The notes: generated by a model from the sequence alone, not told the origin. 64,000 nucleotides of DNA from Nocardiopsis composta (GCF_014200805.1 NZ_JACHDB010000002.1:1178001-1242000), one strand, 5' to 3'; shown: positions 22,817 to 31,816, counted from the first letter of the stretch. A program made the numbers and translations.

Positions 22817-24040
22817 ATGACCCCCTCCGTTCCCGAGCGGACCGGCGCCGACGAGGCCCTCCGGTTCCCGCTCACCCGCTCCTGCCCCTTCACCCCGCCC
22901 GACGCCTACCAGCGGATGCGCGGGCGCGAAGGCCTCACCCGCGCCGTGATCCCCAGCGGCGAGCAGGTGTGGCTGGTGGCCCGGCACGCCGACGTCCGGG
23001 CCGCGCTGTCCCACCCCGCGGCCAGCTCCGACGCCCGCCACCCCGCCTTCCCCGCCCTCGGCGAGGGCGAGCAGGCGGTCGCCGCCGACCTGCGCCCGTT
23101 CATCCGGATGGATCCGCCCGACCACACCCGCGTCCGCCGCATGCTGGTCGGCGAGTTCACCGTCAAGCGGGTGCGCGAGATGCGGCCGGCCATCGAGGAG
23201 ATCTGCGCCGAGCAGGCCGACCGCCTCCTCACCCGGACGCCCCCGGCCGACCTGGTCGGCGAGTACGCCAACCGGGTCTCCACCACCGTCATCTGCCGGC
23301 TGCTCGGCGTCCCCGTGGAGGACCTGGACTTCTTCCGCCGGATCACCTCCGTCTCCGGCAGCCGCACCAGCACCGAGCAGGAGGTCAACGCAGCGCTCGC
23401 CGACCTGTTCGGCCTGATCGACCGGCTCATCGACGAGAAGTCCGCCGACCCCGGGGACGACCTGATCAGCCGCCTGGCCACCGGCCCGCTGGCCCGCGGG
23501 GAGATCACCCGCCGCTCCCTGCTCTCCCAGATCGGCATCACCCTCAACGCCGGGCACGAGACCTCCCGCAACATGATCCCGCTGGCGGCCCTGGCGCTGC
23601 TGCGCCACCCCGACCAGCTGGCCCGCCTGCGCGAGGACCCCTCGCTGTGGCCGGGCGCCGTCGACGAACTGCTGCGCTACCTGTCGGTGGCCGACGTCAT
23701 CACCCTGCGGGTGGCCACCGACGACATCCCCCTGGACGGCGGCGCGATCCCCGCCGGCGAGGGCTACATCGCCCTGCTGGGGGCGGCCAACCACGACCCC
23801 GCCGCGTTCCCCGACCCCCAGAAGCTGGACGTGGCCCGCCCGCAGCGCAACCACGTCGCCTTCGGCTACGGGGCGCACCAGTGCGTCGGGCAGAACCTGG
23901 GGCGCCTGGAGATCGAGGTGGCCCTGCGCACCCTCTTCGACCGGGCCCCCGGCCTGCGCCCCGCCGTCCCCCTGGAGGAGCTCCCGCTCCGCTCCTCCTC
24001 GGCCATCTTCGGCCTGGAGGAGGTGCCGGTGACGTGGTGA
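22817..24040 (+). CDS. Cytochrome P450
   Basis: A 407-residue soluble bacterial P450. The oxygen-activating I helix reads ITLNAGHETSRN, with Gly-His-Glu-Thr in the usual A/G-G-x-D/E-T site. The K-helix ExxR is ELLR, and the heme loop is FGYGAHQCVGQNLGRLE with axial Cys356. It is GTGA-coupled to its ferredoxin. Coelibactin-type clusters include a P450, so hydroxylation or oxidative aromatization of the metallophore (ring or aryl cap) is plausible; the site is unknown. ATG start with GGGAGGAGA upstream. Confidence 0.95.
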   Translation: MTPSVPERTGADEALRFPLTRSCPFTPPDAYQRMRGREGLTRAVIPSGEQVWLVARHADVRAALSHPAASSDARHPAFPALGEGEQAVAADLRPFIRMDPPDHTRVRRMLVGEFTVKRVREMRPAIEEICAEQADRLLTRTPPADLVGEYANRVSTTVICRLLGVPVEDLDFFRRITSVSGSRTSTEQEVNAALADLFGLIDRLIDEKSADPGDDLISRLATGPLARGEITRRSLLSQIGITLNAGHETSRNMIPLAALALLRHPDQLARLREDPSLWPGAVDELLRYLSVADVITLRVATDDIPLDGGAIPAGEGYIALLGAANHDPAAFPDPQKLDVARPQRNHVAFGYGAHQCVGQNLGRLEIEVALRTLFDRAPGLRPAVPLEELPLRSSSAIFGLEEVPVTW

Positions 24041-24258
24041 ACCCCGCCGAACCGCACCGGCTGCGCCTGCACGCCGACACCGAGGTGTGCGCCGGAGCCG
24101 GCCAGTGCGTCCGCGCCGCCCCCGACCTCTTCGACCAGGACGACGACGGCCTGGTGGTGCTGCTGCGCACCGAGGTGCCCGCCGAGGCGCGCGAACGGGC
24201 CCTGGCCGCCGCCGACTGGTGCCCCTCCGGCGCGGTCGCGCTGCGCGGACCCCGCTGA
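24037..24258 (+). CDS. P450-associated ferredoxin, probably [3Fe-4S]
   Basis: A 73-residue single-cluster ferredoxin. The cysteine pattern is C-AGAGQ-C early and a C-terminal WCPSGA, so the site that would supply a fourth cysteine is Ala, which favours a [3Fe-4S] cluster as in many actinobacterial P450 partners. It probably delivers electrons to the P450 whose stop it overlaps. No dedicated ferredoxin reductase is in the window. GTG start. Confidence 0.93.
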   Translation: MNPAEPHRLRLHADTEVCAGAGQCVRAAPDLFDQDDDGLVVLLRTEVPAEARERALAAADWCPSGAVALRGPR

Positions 24259-24307
24259 CCCCGCCACCGGGCCGCGACCGACGCGGCCCCGAACCGAAAG
24301 GCCCCCG

Positions 24308-25825
24308 ATGAGACGACGACCCCTGCTGGCGGGCGCCTGCGCCGCGGCCCTGGCCGCCACCGCAGCCGGCTGCACCGGCGCGAGCGGGGAGGAGGACGCC
24401 GCGGCCGGCCCCACCCTGCGCTACGCCGCGGTGGGCGCCCCCGCCGCGACCACCCACGACCCGCACGGAAAGGTCGGCAACGAAGCCGACTACCTGCGCT
24501 TCTCCATGCTCTACGACGTGCTCGCCGTGCTCGACGAACAGGGCGGGGTCCAGCCCCGGCTGGCCGAGTCCTGGGAACCCGTCGACGGCGACCTCACCCG
24601 GTGGCGCATCGAGCTGCGCGACGACGCCGTCTTCACCGGAGGCGACCCGGTCACCGCCGAGGACGTGCTCTTCTCCCTCCGCCGCATCCAGGGCAAGGGC
24701 GCCGAGAACAACGGCCGGCTGTCCATGTTCGACCTGGAGGCCTCCGCCGCCGACGGCGACCACGCACTGGAGCTGGCCACCCGCGAGCCCTACGCCGAGG
24801 TCGGCACCGCCCTGGCCTCCCTCACCTTCGTCGTCCCCGAGGGCACCGGGGACATCGGCGAACCCGTCCCCGGATCCGGCCCGTTCACCTGGGAGAGCGG
24901 CGACGACACCACCTCGGTGCTGCACCGCCGCGACGACTGGTGGGGCGAGGCGCCCTCGTACGCGGCACTGGAGATCACCGCGATGCCCGACCCCGCGGCC
25001 CGCGCCGCCGCGGTCGCCTCCGGCCAGGCCGACGTCGCCGGCGGCGTGTCCCCCGCCGACGCCCGGCGGTACGCCGACGACGACGGCGTCGAAGTGGTCA
25101 CCCGGCCGGGCGGGGTGAACTACCCCCTCGTCATGGACCTGGAGGAAGAGCCCTTCGACGACCCGGACGTGCGCGAGGCGGTCCGGCTCGCCCTCGACCG
25201 CGAGCAGCTGGTGGACACCGTCTTCCTCGGCTACGGCGAACCCGGCGACGACCTGCTCGACCCGCTGGGGGCCGCCGCCCCGGACCTGCCCGCCGTCGAA
25301 CGCGACCTGGACCGGGCCCGGGACCTGCTCGCCGAGGCCGGCCACGGCGACGGGGTCTCCCTCACCCTGCACACCACCGACTCCTACCCCGGCATGGAGG
25401 ACGCCGCGGTGCTCATCTCCGAGCAGCTCGCCGAGGCCGGCATCGACGCCGAGGTCGAAGTGGTCCCGCCGGACACCTACTGGACCGAGGTGTGGAACAC
25501 CGAACCGTTCTACCTGAACAGCCTCGGCGGGAGCGGGTTCGTCGACTTCGCCCGGATGGCCCTGGTCGCCGACGGCCCGATCAACGAGACCGGGTGGAGC
25601 GACCCCGATTGGGACGCCGACTTCGCCGACGCCCTGGCCACCGCGGACGAGGCCGAGCGCGCGGAGGGCCTCGCCGACCTCCAGCGGCGCCTCGCCGAGG
25701 AGGGCGGGTACGTGGTCTGGGGGGTCGGCGACGGCATCGACCTCGCCGCCTCCGGGGTGACCGGCCTGCCCACCGGCCCCGGCTTCCACCGGCTGCGGAT
25801 CGAGGACGTGGAGGTGCCGGGCTGA
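24308..25825 (+). CDS. Extracellular solute-binding lipoprotein, SBP_bac_5 (Opp/Nik/Cnt type)
   Basis: A 505-residue family 5 binding protein. The signal peptide MRRRPLLAGACAAALAATAAGC ends in a lipobox (TAAGC), so Cys22 would be lipidated and the protein tethered outside the membrane. LRYAAVGAPAATTHDPHG, VQPRLAESWEPVDGDLTRWRIELRDD and FTGGDPVTAEDVLFSLRR are classic for the family, which binds peptides, nickel complexes and metallophore-metal complexes such as staphylopine-zinc. Placement directly behind the zincophore genes suggests the ligand is the zinc-loaded product. This is an inference from position. The stop overlaps the permease ATG. Confidence 0.92.
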   Translation: MRRRPLLAGACAAALAATAAGCTGASGEEDAAAGPTLRYAAVGAPAATTHDPHGKVGNEADYLRFSMLYDVLAVLDEQGGVQPRLAESWEPVDGDLTRWRIELRDDAVFTGGDPVTAEDVLFSLRRIQGKGAENNGRLSMFDLEASAADGDHALELATREPYAEVGTALASLTFVVPEGTGDIGEPVPGSGPFTWESGDDTTSVLHRRDDWWGEAPSYAALEITAMPDPAARAAAVASGQADVAGGVSPADARRYADDDGVEVVTRPGGVNYPLVMDLEEEPFDDPDVREAVRLALDREQLVDTVFLGYGEPGDDLLDPLGAAAPDLPAVERDLDRARDLLAEAGHGDGVSLTLHTTDSYPGMEDAAVLISEQLAEAGIDAEVEVVPPDTYWTEVWNTEPFYLNSLGGSGFVDFARMALVADGPINETGWSDPDWDADFADALATADEAERAEGLADLQRRLAEEGGYVVWGVGDGIDLAASGVTGLPTGPGFHRLRIEDVEVPG

Positions 25826-26805
25826 TGCCGCCCTCGGCCGGGGCGCGCACCGGCGCGGCGCCCCTCCAGGGCGCCCCCTTGGGCCTCGCGCTGCTGCGGA
25901 CCGCCCTCCTCCTGCTGGCGGTGTCGGTCGCGGTCTTCGCCGCCACCGAGCTGCTCCCCGGGGACGCCGCCCTGCTCCGGGCGTCCCCGGGCGCCTCCCA
26001 GGAGCAGGTGCAGCGGCTGCGCGAGGACCTGGACCTGGACGCCCCGGCCTGGCGGCGCTACCTGGACTGGGCGGGCGGCATGGCCACCGGGGACCTCGGC
26101 ACCTCCCTGGTCAACGGCCGCCCGGTCGCCGACGCGCTCGCCCAGCGGCTGCCCGCCACCCTGGTGCTGGCGGCGGGCGGGCTGCTCGCGGCCGCACCCC
26201 TGATGCTCGCCCTGGGCTGGTGGGCCGGGGCGGCCCGCCGCAGCGGGGGAGCGGCGACCGCCCTCCTCACCGGGGCCGCCGCCCTGCCGGTCCCGGTGGT
26301 CGCCGCCGGCCTGGCCGCGCTGCTGTCCGGGGCGCTGGGCCTGGTGCCGCCGGTCTCCCTGCTGCCCCCGGGGCGGCCCCCGACGGACAGCCCCGAACTG
26401 CTGGTCCTGCCGGTGCTCTCGATGGCGCTGCCCACCGCGCTGTTCGGCGGGAGCCTGCTGTCCGGCGCGGTGGCCGACGCCCTGCGCCGCCCGCACGTCG
26501 CCGACGCCCGGCGGCGGGGCCGCCCGCCCTGGGCCGTCGCCGCGGTGGACGTACTGCCCTTCCTGCTCGCACCGCTGACCCGGGTGCTCGCGATCAGCGC
26601 GGGCGGCCTGATCGCCGCCGCCACCGTGGTGGAGACCCTCTTCGGCTACCCGGGGCTGGGCTCCCTGCTGGTCTCCGCGCTGGCCGCCCGCGACCTGCCG
26701 GTCGTCCAGGGCACGGTGGTGCCGGCGGCGGCGACGGTTCTGCTGGGGCTGCTGCTCGCCGACATCGTCGCCGCCGCGGTCGAACCCCGGGAGGCTGCGC
26801 CCTGA
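25825..26805 (+). CDS. ABC permease, DppB/OppB/NikB family
   Basis: A 326-residue inner-membrane permease with about six helices. The N-terminal helix is followed by ELLPGDAALLRASPGASQEQVQRLREDLDLDAPAWRRYLDW, the family's extracytoplasmic segment, and VVETLFGYPGLGSLLVSAL is the conserved C-terminal EAA-adjacent motif. TGATG overlap with the binding protein. The second permease normally follows at once; here a 562-bp repeat-rich insert (see 26805-27371) separates them. Confidence 0.92.
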   Translation: MPPSAGARTGAAPLQGAPLGLALLRTALLLLAVSVAVFAATELLPGDAALLRASPGASQEQVQRLREDLDLDAPAWRRYLDWAGGMATGDLGTSLVNGRPVADALAQRLPATLVLAAGGLLAAAPLMLALGWWAGAARRSGGAATALLTGAAALPVPVVAAGLAALLSGALGLVPPVSLLPPGRPPTDSPELLVLPVLSMALPTALFGGSLLSGAVADALRRPHVADARRRGRPPWAVAAVDVLPFLLAPLTRVLAISAGGLIAAATVVETLFGYPGLGSLLVSALAARDLPVVQGTVVPAAATVLLGLLLADIVAAAVEPREAAP

Positions 26806-27371
26806 TGCCGGAGCCGAGCCGCGAGCCGGAGCGCGGGCCGCGCCCGGCCGGACCCGCGACCACCCCCGGCCGCGCACACCCGGGGACGGCGCACCGGCCC
26901 GCCCCGGGACCGGGCACCCCCGCCTCCGGACCCCTCCGGCGCAGCCGCGGGACCCGCCCACGACCCGTTCCCCCGGCCCCATCGCCGCGAGACCCCCGGG
27001 TGCCCCCGAGAAAACGGCGCCCCCTGCCCGCGGCGGCCACCGCCGCCGCCCCGCCCGCGGTCCGAACGGTCCCGCCACCGCCCCCGACGGAGTCCTCCAC
27101 CGCGACCATGGAATCCGCACCCGATCCGCTCACCCGCTCCGCCCGCCCGGCCCTGCCGCCGCGGCCCCCTGGGGTGCGTCCAAGAATGCGGGACGCCGCG
27201 CCCCGTGCGTTCCGGCCCGCCGCAGTGGCCCTCGCCGCCGGCCCGTCCGCGGAACGGGCGCCCGCGCCGGAGCCCTCCGGTGCGCCGGCCGGGAGGCCCG
27301 CGCCCGGCCCGCTCGCGCGGTCCCGACGCCGCGAGCCCTCGGGGCGCGCCCGGGAAGGCGGCGCGCCGTGA
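26805..27371 (+). other. Insert of diverged tandem repeats, carrying a doubtful coupled ORF
   Basis: The 562 bp between the two permease genes contain about three degenerate copies of a 165-180-bp unit, ending near 27023, 27201 and 27367. Each ends in a C/G-rich block like CGCGAGACCCCCGGG followed by a CGGCGC block. An ORF of 188 codons begins at an ATG overlapping the first permease stop and ends overlapping the second permease GTG, so it would be translationally coupled at both ends. Its product is only Pro, Arg, Ala, Gly and Ser with no domain, and its third-position GC is lower than in flanking genes. I regard it as expanded spacer DNA that stays open, perhaps translated, not as a proven gene. 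Confidence 0.55.
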
Positions 27372-28189
27372 CCCGGGCACCCCTGCTCGCCCCGATCGCC
27401 GCACTGGCGGCCGCCGTCGTCCTGGGCCCCTGGTGGGCGCCGCACGACCCGTCCTCCGTCGTCGCCGCCCCCTGGCAGGCTCCGGGCCCGGGGCACCCGC
27501 TGGGCGCCGACGGCCTGGGCCGCGACGTGTGGTCCCGGGTCCTGGCCGGAGGAGGGCGGCTGCTCGGCACCGCGGCCGCGGCCGCGGTGTGCGCCTCCGC
27601 CGCCGGCGTCGCCGCGGGGCTGACCGCAGGCTGGGCGCCGGGCCCGGTGGACCGGGCGCTCACCGCCGCGGCCGACCTGCTGCTGGCCGTCCCCTCGCTG
27701 CTGCTGGCGCTGGTCGCGGCCATGGCGCTGCCCGCGCACACCGCGGTGGTGGCCGCGACGGTCTGCGGCGGTGCCCCGCTGACCCTGCGGGTGGTCCGCG
27801 ACGCCACCCGGTCGCTGCGCGGCGCCGGCCACGTCGAGGCGGCCCTCGGCCGGGGCGAGGGCCCCGCCGCGATCCTGGCCGGGGAGGTGCTGCCCGCGAT
27901 GAAGGGCCTGATCGCGGCCGACTTCGGACTGCGGGTGGTGGTGGCCCTGCAGATCGCCTCGGCCCTCGGCGTCCTCGGGTTCGGAGCCCCGCCCTCCGTG
28001 CCCGACTGGGCGCTCATGCTCCGGGAGAACATGACCGGGGCGGCGATCAACCCCTGGGCGGTGGCCGCCCCGGCCGCCGCGCTCGGCACGGCCACCGTCG
28101 CCCTCGCGCTCACCGCCCAGCTCCTCCGGAGCGGCGACCGGACCCGCCCGCGTCCGCGCGGCGCACGGAAGGAGGCACGCGATGGGTGA
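27368..28189 (+). CDS. ABC permease, DppC/OppC/NikC family
   Basis: A 273-residue membrane permease, the second half of the Opp-type channel. GHPLGADGLGRDVWSRVLAGG is the diagnostic DppC motif. LAVPSLLLALVAA is a mid helix, and the ATPase-coupling loop reads RSLRGAGHVEAALGRGEGPAAILAGEVLP. The C terminus is short and basic. GTG start at 27368 overlaps the stop of the repeat-rich ORF, and its end overlaps the ATPase start by 8 bp. Confidence 0.9.
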   Translation: MTRAPLLAPIAALAAAVVLGPWWAPHDPSSVVAAPWQAPGPGHPLGADGLGRDVWSRVLAGGGRLLGTAAAAAVCASAAGVAAGLTAGWAPGPVDRALTAAADLLLAVPSLLLALVAAMALPAHTAVVAATVCGGAPLTLRVVRDATRSLRGAGHVEAALGRGEGPAAILAGEVLPAMKGLIAADFGLRVVVALQIASALGVLGFGAPPSVPDWALMLRENMTGAAINPWAVAAPAAALGTATVALALTAQLLRSGDRTRPRPRGARKEARDG

Positions 28190-29954
28190 CGGGGCTTTCC
28201 ACGGCTCCCCGGACGAGCCGCCCCGGCCCACAGGCGGGGGCGGTCCCCGGCGGGACCGGACCGGGGAGCACACCGGAGGCCTTCCGGCCCTCCTGCGGGA
28301 CCGCCCGCCGGGCGGGGGCGCCGGCCCCGCACCGGCGGCCGGGGGATGGCGCGCCGACGGGCTCGCCGTCGCCGACCTGGCCGGGCGCACCGTCGTCGGA
28401 CCGGTGGACCTGCACGTCCCCGACGGGGGCGTGCTGGCGGTCATGGGCGCATCCGGACGGGGCAAGACCAGCCTGGTACTGGCAGCCCTGGACGCCCTGC
28501 CGCCCGGGCTGGTCCGCGCGGCCGGCGCGGTCCGCTGGCAGGGGGCGCCGATCCCGCCCGGCCGCCCCGCCCGCCGCTGGCGCCGGGCGCACGCCGGGAT
28601 CCTCGGCCAGGACCCGGCGGCCGACCTGCACCCGCTGCGCACCGCCGCCGGCCTGGCCGCCGAGGGCGTGCGGCGCGCACCGGCCGGAGCGGCCCGCCGG
28701 ATCGGCCGGGCGGCCCTGGCCGGACTGGGCCTGGACCCCGCCGTGCTGGGGCGGCGCCGGCCCGGCGAGCTCTCCGGCGGGCAGGCCCGGCGGGTGGCGC
28801 TGGCCCGCGCGATCGCCGGCGACCCCCGGCTGCTGGTGCTGGACGAGCCCACCGGCGGCCTCGACCCGGCGACGGCGGACCTGGTCGCCGAGGCGATCGG
28901 ACGGCGGCGCGGCCGCCCGGGCCGGGCGACGGTCATCATCACCCACGACCGGGCCTTCGCGGACCGGGTCGCCGACCACCGGCTCGTCCTGGACGGCCCG
29001 GAGAGCGGGCGCCCCCGGGCCGCCGCCGGCCGCACCGCGCCGCCCGTTCCGGCCGGCCTCGACGCGGCCCCCGGCGAGGCCGGGGCGGCCGCGGCACCGG
29101 GCGCGGCCGATCCCGCTGCGGGACCTGAGGCGGCCGCCCCCGCCGCGATCGATTCCGCGGTAGGGCCCGGTGCGGCCGGATCCACCGCCGCCCCGGGCGC
29201 GGCCGATCCCGCGGTACGCCCCGAAGCGGCCGCCTCCGCCGCCGGACCGGGCGAATCCGGCGGCCTGCTCTCGCTGCGCGGTGCAGCCGTCGACACGCCC
29301 CGCGGCGAGCCGCTGCTGGCCGGGGTGGACATGGCGGTGGAGCCGGGGGAGTCGGTCGCGCTGCTCGGCCCCTCCGGGAGCGGCAAGTCCACCCTGCTGC
29401 GCACCGCCGCCGGGCTGCACCGGCTCGCCGGCGGGTCCATGTCGTTCGCCGGGGCGCCGCTGCCGGACCGGGCCGGCGACCGCGACCGGCGGCTGCTGCG
29501 CGCGATCCAGTTCGTCGGGCAGGACCCGGTCGGGGCGCTCAACCCCGCCCACCGGGTGCGGACCGCGCTCGCCCGCCCGGGGCGGGTGCTCCTCGGCCTC
29601 TCCCGCGAGCAGGCAGAGGAATCCGTCCCGGCCCTGCTGGAGCAGGTCGGCCTGGACCGGAGGCTCGCCGATGCGCTCCCCGGCCGGCTCTCCGGCGGCC
29701 AGCGCCAGCGGGTCGCGATCGCCCGCGCCCTAGCGGCCCGGCCGGCCCTGCTACTGGCCGACGAGGTGACCTCCGCCCTGGACGCGGCCACCGCGCACGC
29801 GGTCCTGGACCTGCTCGACTCCCTGCGGGGCGGCCACGGCCTGGCCGTGCTCATGGCGACCCACGACACCGGAGCCGCCGACCGCGCGGACCGCGTCCTC
29901 ACCCTGGACCTGCGCCGCCGCACCCTCCTCGCCGGACAGGGCGCCTCCGGGTGA
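28182..29954 (+). CDS. Fused DppD-DppF ABC ATPase
   Basis: A 590-residue protein with two complete ATPase units that are separate proteins in most Opp systems. Unit 1 (about 60-270): Walker A GASGRGKTS, signature LSGGQARRVALARAI, Walker B LLVLDEPTGGLD. Unit 2 (about 362-585): Walker A GPSGSGKST, FVGQDPVGALNPAHRV, signature LSGGQRQRVAIARAL, Walker B LLLADEVTSALD. They are joined by an 80-residue Ala/Pro/Gly linker with repeats of the form APGAADPA.(G/R)PEAAA. Residues 1-45 are a disordered Gly/Pro/Arg-rich extension; an internal later start is possible. It should energize the permeases just upstream. Confidence 0.9.
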   Translation: MGDGAFHGSPDEPPRPTGGGGPRRDRTGEHTGGLPALLRDRPPGGGAGPAPAAGGWRADGLAVADLAGRTVVGPVDLHVPDGGVLAVMGASGRGKTSLVLAALDALPPGLVRAAGAVRWQGAPIPPGRPARRWRRAHAGILGQDPAADLHPLRTAAGLAAEGVRRAPAGAARRIGRAALAGLGLDPAVLGRRRPGELSGGQARRVALARAIAGDPRLLVLDEPTGGLDPATADLVAEAIGRRRGRPGRATVIITHDRAFADRVADHRLVLDGPESGRPRAAAGRTAPPVPAGLDAAPGEAGAAAAPGAADPAAGPEAAAPAAIDSAVGPGAAGSTAAPGAADPAVRPEAAASAAGPGESGGLLSLRGAAVDTPRGEPLLAGVDMAVEPGESVALLGPSGSGKSTLLRTAAGLHRLAGGSMSFAGAPLPDRAGDRDRRLLRAIQFVGQDPVGALNPAHRVRTALARPGRVLLGLSREQAEESVPALLEQVGLDRRLADALPGRLSGGQRQRVAIARALAARPALLLADEVTSALDAATAHAVLDLLDSLRGGHGLAVLMATHDTGAADRADRVLTLDLRRRTLLAGQGASG

Positions 29955-30149
29955 TCCAGAGGGCCGGCGGCAGGACGGGGCCCGCACCTCCCGGTGCAGG
30001 CGAGCGCGGAGGGGAGGGGCCCAACGGGCGGCCGCGCCCGGCCGCCGGCGGACCAGCGGCCCGGGGCGCCGGCGGCACCCCGGTACGTCGCGGTGGCGGA
30101 ACGGCGCCGGCGCACGGCTCCGCCGACCGGCATACGGCAGACTCCTCTG

Positions 30150-30790
30150 ATGATCGTCGTGCAGCCCGTGGTCGAGACCCCCGTCCGGCGGCTTCGCGCT
30201 CTGGCCGGTGGCCCGGCTCGAACCGTGGAGCTTCCTGCCGCTGAGCGGGGCGCTCGCCCCGGCCGAGATCGGTGCGGCGGTGATGGCGATCGCCGCCTGC
30301 AACGACATCGATCCCGGCACCGTCGGCGGCCCCGACGGCCGCCCGCCGCGGCCGGCCGACCCCCTCCGGGGGCCCCTGCACGGCCTGCTCACCATGGACG
30401 GGCTCTTCGCCTCCGGAGGGCTGAGAGTGGAGGACACCGCCACCGGGGCGGTGCTGCCACCGGGCTGCTGCAACGGACTGGAGGAGCGGAGCGACTGGCA
30501 CGAGGTCACCGACGGCGGAGGCCTGGCCTCCTTCGGCCACGACCCTTCGCCGCCGGCCGGGCGGGTCGGCGGCACCGCCCGGTCGGCCGTCGACACCGAG
30601 CAGGAGGACGGCCCGGTGATCGAGCTGCCCGTCGCGGAGCTGCGCCGCCTGGTCGCCGCCGCCGAGCAGTACCTGGCCGGCCTCCTCCGGGCGGCCGTCG
30701 GCCACCTGTCCGATCTCAGGCCGGCCCCGTCACCGCGGCCCTCGCCCGCGCCCTGGACCTGCCCCCGCCGGGCGCTGCGCCGGAGGCGTG
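30150..30790 (+). pseudogene. Frameshifted conserved hypothetical (PGCCNGLE family)
   Basis: Coding sequence is split over frames. ATG at 30150 gives MIVVQPVVETPV. Reading then has to move by one base near 30185 to give GGFALWPVARLEPWSFLPL, which continues through IAACNDIDPGTV, LLPPGCCNGLEE-like and FGHDPSP to GHLSDL near 30715. A second shift restores GPVTAALARALDLPPPGA. I know similar uninterrupted proteins of unknown function from actinomycetes, from memory. The first shift is repaired by removing one C in GTCCGGCGG. Either a pseudogene or two sequencing errors. An intact piece could start at GTG 30208, but it has no ribosome binding site. Confidence 0.65.
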
Positions 30791-30838
30791 GCAGGGACTC
30801 TCCCCGCGACGTCAAGAGCACCGCCCCGGGGGAGGCGG

Positions 30839-31282
30839 TCAGGCCTCCGGCGCGGGGGATCCGTCCGGCGGGGTGGAGACCGCGATCGTGCCCTGGGCGA
30901 TGGCGCACAGCGTCTCGGCGCCCGCGGCGTCCACGGTGGAGACGTCGCAGCGGCACGCCACGCGGGTCCGCCCGGCGCGGACGACACGGGCGCGGGCGCG
31001 CAGCAGGACCCCGCCGGCCGGCCGCAGGTAGTCGATGGAGAAGCCGGCCGTGACCAGGTCGGCGCCGGCCGCGGTGCCGGCGGCGAAGGTCAGGGTGTTG
31101 TCGGCCAGGTAGCCGAGCACCCCGCCGTGCACGAACCCGTTCTGCTGGCGCAGCTCGTCGCGGACGTCCAGCTCCAGTACGGCCTCGCCGCCGCCGAAGG
31201 CGGTCAGCCGGGTGCCGAGGAGCACGCTGAAGGGCTGGGCCGCCAGAATCTTCCGGGCCAGGGCCGGATCGGGGGCGCTCAT
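30839..31282 (-). CDS. Hotdog-fold acyl-CoA thioesterase (PaaI/YdiI-like)
   Basis: A 147-residue single hotdog domain. NGFVHGGVLGYLADNTLTFAAG holds the HGG-x(5)-D catalytic region of PaaI-type thioesterases, and FSIDYLRPAGGVLLRARARVVRAGR is the following strand pair. It hydrolyses an acyl-CoA of unknown identity. I start it at ATG 31282 because GAGGTGAG lies about 10 nt upstream; a GTG at 31291 is too close to that site. It is divergent from the MarR gene, and both promoters share the palindrome at 31296, so MarR probably controls it. Confidence 0.85.
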   Translation of the reverse strand: MSAPDPALARKILAAQPFSVLLGTRLTAFGGGEAVLELDVRDELRQQNGFVHGGVLGYLADNTLTFAAGTAAGADLVTAGFSIDYLRPAGGVLLRARARVVRAGRTRVACRCDVSTVDAAGAETLCAIAQGTIAVSTPPDGSPAPEA

Positions 31283-31295
31283 GGTCCGCACTCAC

Positions 31296-31317
31296 CTCAC
31301 TTCACTAGTGAAGTGAG
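31296..31317. promoter_or_regulatory. 22-bp perfect palindrome, probable MarR operator
   Basis: The half site CTCACTTCACT is followed directly by its exact complement, in the 72-bp gap between the divergent thioesterase and MarR genes. It ends 14 bp from the thioesterase start. MarR proteins bind palindromes of this size in shared divergent promoters, so autoregulation plus repression of the thioesterase is the likely reading. Confidence 0.8.
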
Positions 31318-31354
31318 AATGGCGGAGCGCCCCCGCTTCTGTCAAGATCGGCCC

Positions 31355-31780
31355 ATGCCCGATCCCGACCAGCGCCTGTTCTTCCTGCTGCAGCGGGCCG
31401 CCCACCGGCTGCGCACCACCGCGGACCGCCGCTGCCTGGACGCCGCGGGCATCACCACCGCCCAGCTCGCCGCGCTGTTCGCGATACGCGACGGGTCGGG
31501 CCTCACCCAGCGGCGGCTCGCCGACACCCTGGGCCTGCGCGAGTCCGCGGTCACCGCGCTGGTCCGCCGCCTGACCGAGGCCGGCCTCATCGCCCGGCGG
31601 GCGCACCCCAGCGAGCACCGCGCCGTGGTCCTGGAACTCACCGGGGCCGGCGACGACGCGCTGCGCGCCGCCCGCCCCGCGGTCGACCGGTTCAACGCCG
31701 AACTGCGCGCCCTGCTCGGCGACGACGGCTTCACCCGGACCGCCGCCGCGCTGCACCGGCTCGCCCACTGGGAGCCCTGA
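31355..31780 (+). CDS. MarR-family transcriptional regulator
   Basis: A 141-residue winged-helix regulator. ITTAQLAALFAIRDGSGLTQRRLADTLGLRESAVTALVRRLTEAGLIARR covers the helix-turn-helix and wing, and HRAVVLELTGAGDDAL is the usual segment after the wing. It probably dimerizes on the 22-bp palindrome upstream and responds to a small ligand, perhaps an acyl-CoA or aromatic acid given the thioesterase target. The ligand is not predictable. Confidence 0.9.
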   Translation: MPDPDQRLFFLLQRAAHRLRTTADRRCLDAAGITTAQLAALFAIRDGSGLTQRRLADTLGLRESAVTALVRRLTEAGLIARRAHPSEHRAVVLELTGAGDDALRAARPAVDRFNAELRALLGDDGFTRTAAALHRLAHWEP

Positions 31781-31816
31781 CCGCGGAGCGGGGGAAGGGC
31801 CCGGGCGGCTGCCACA

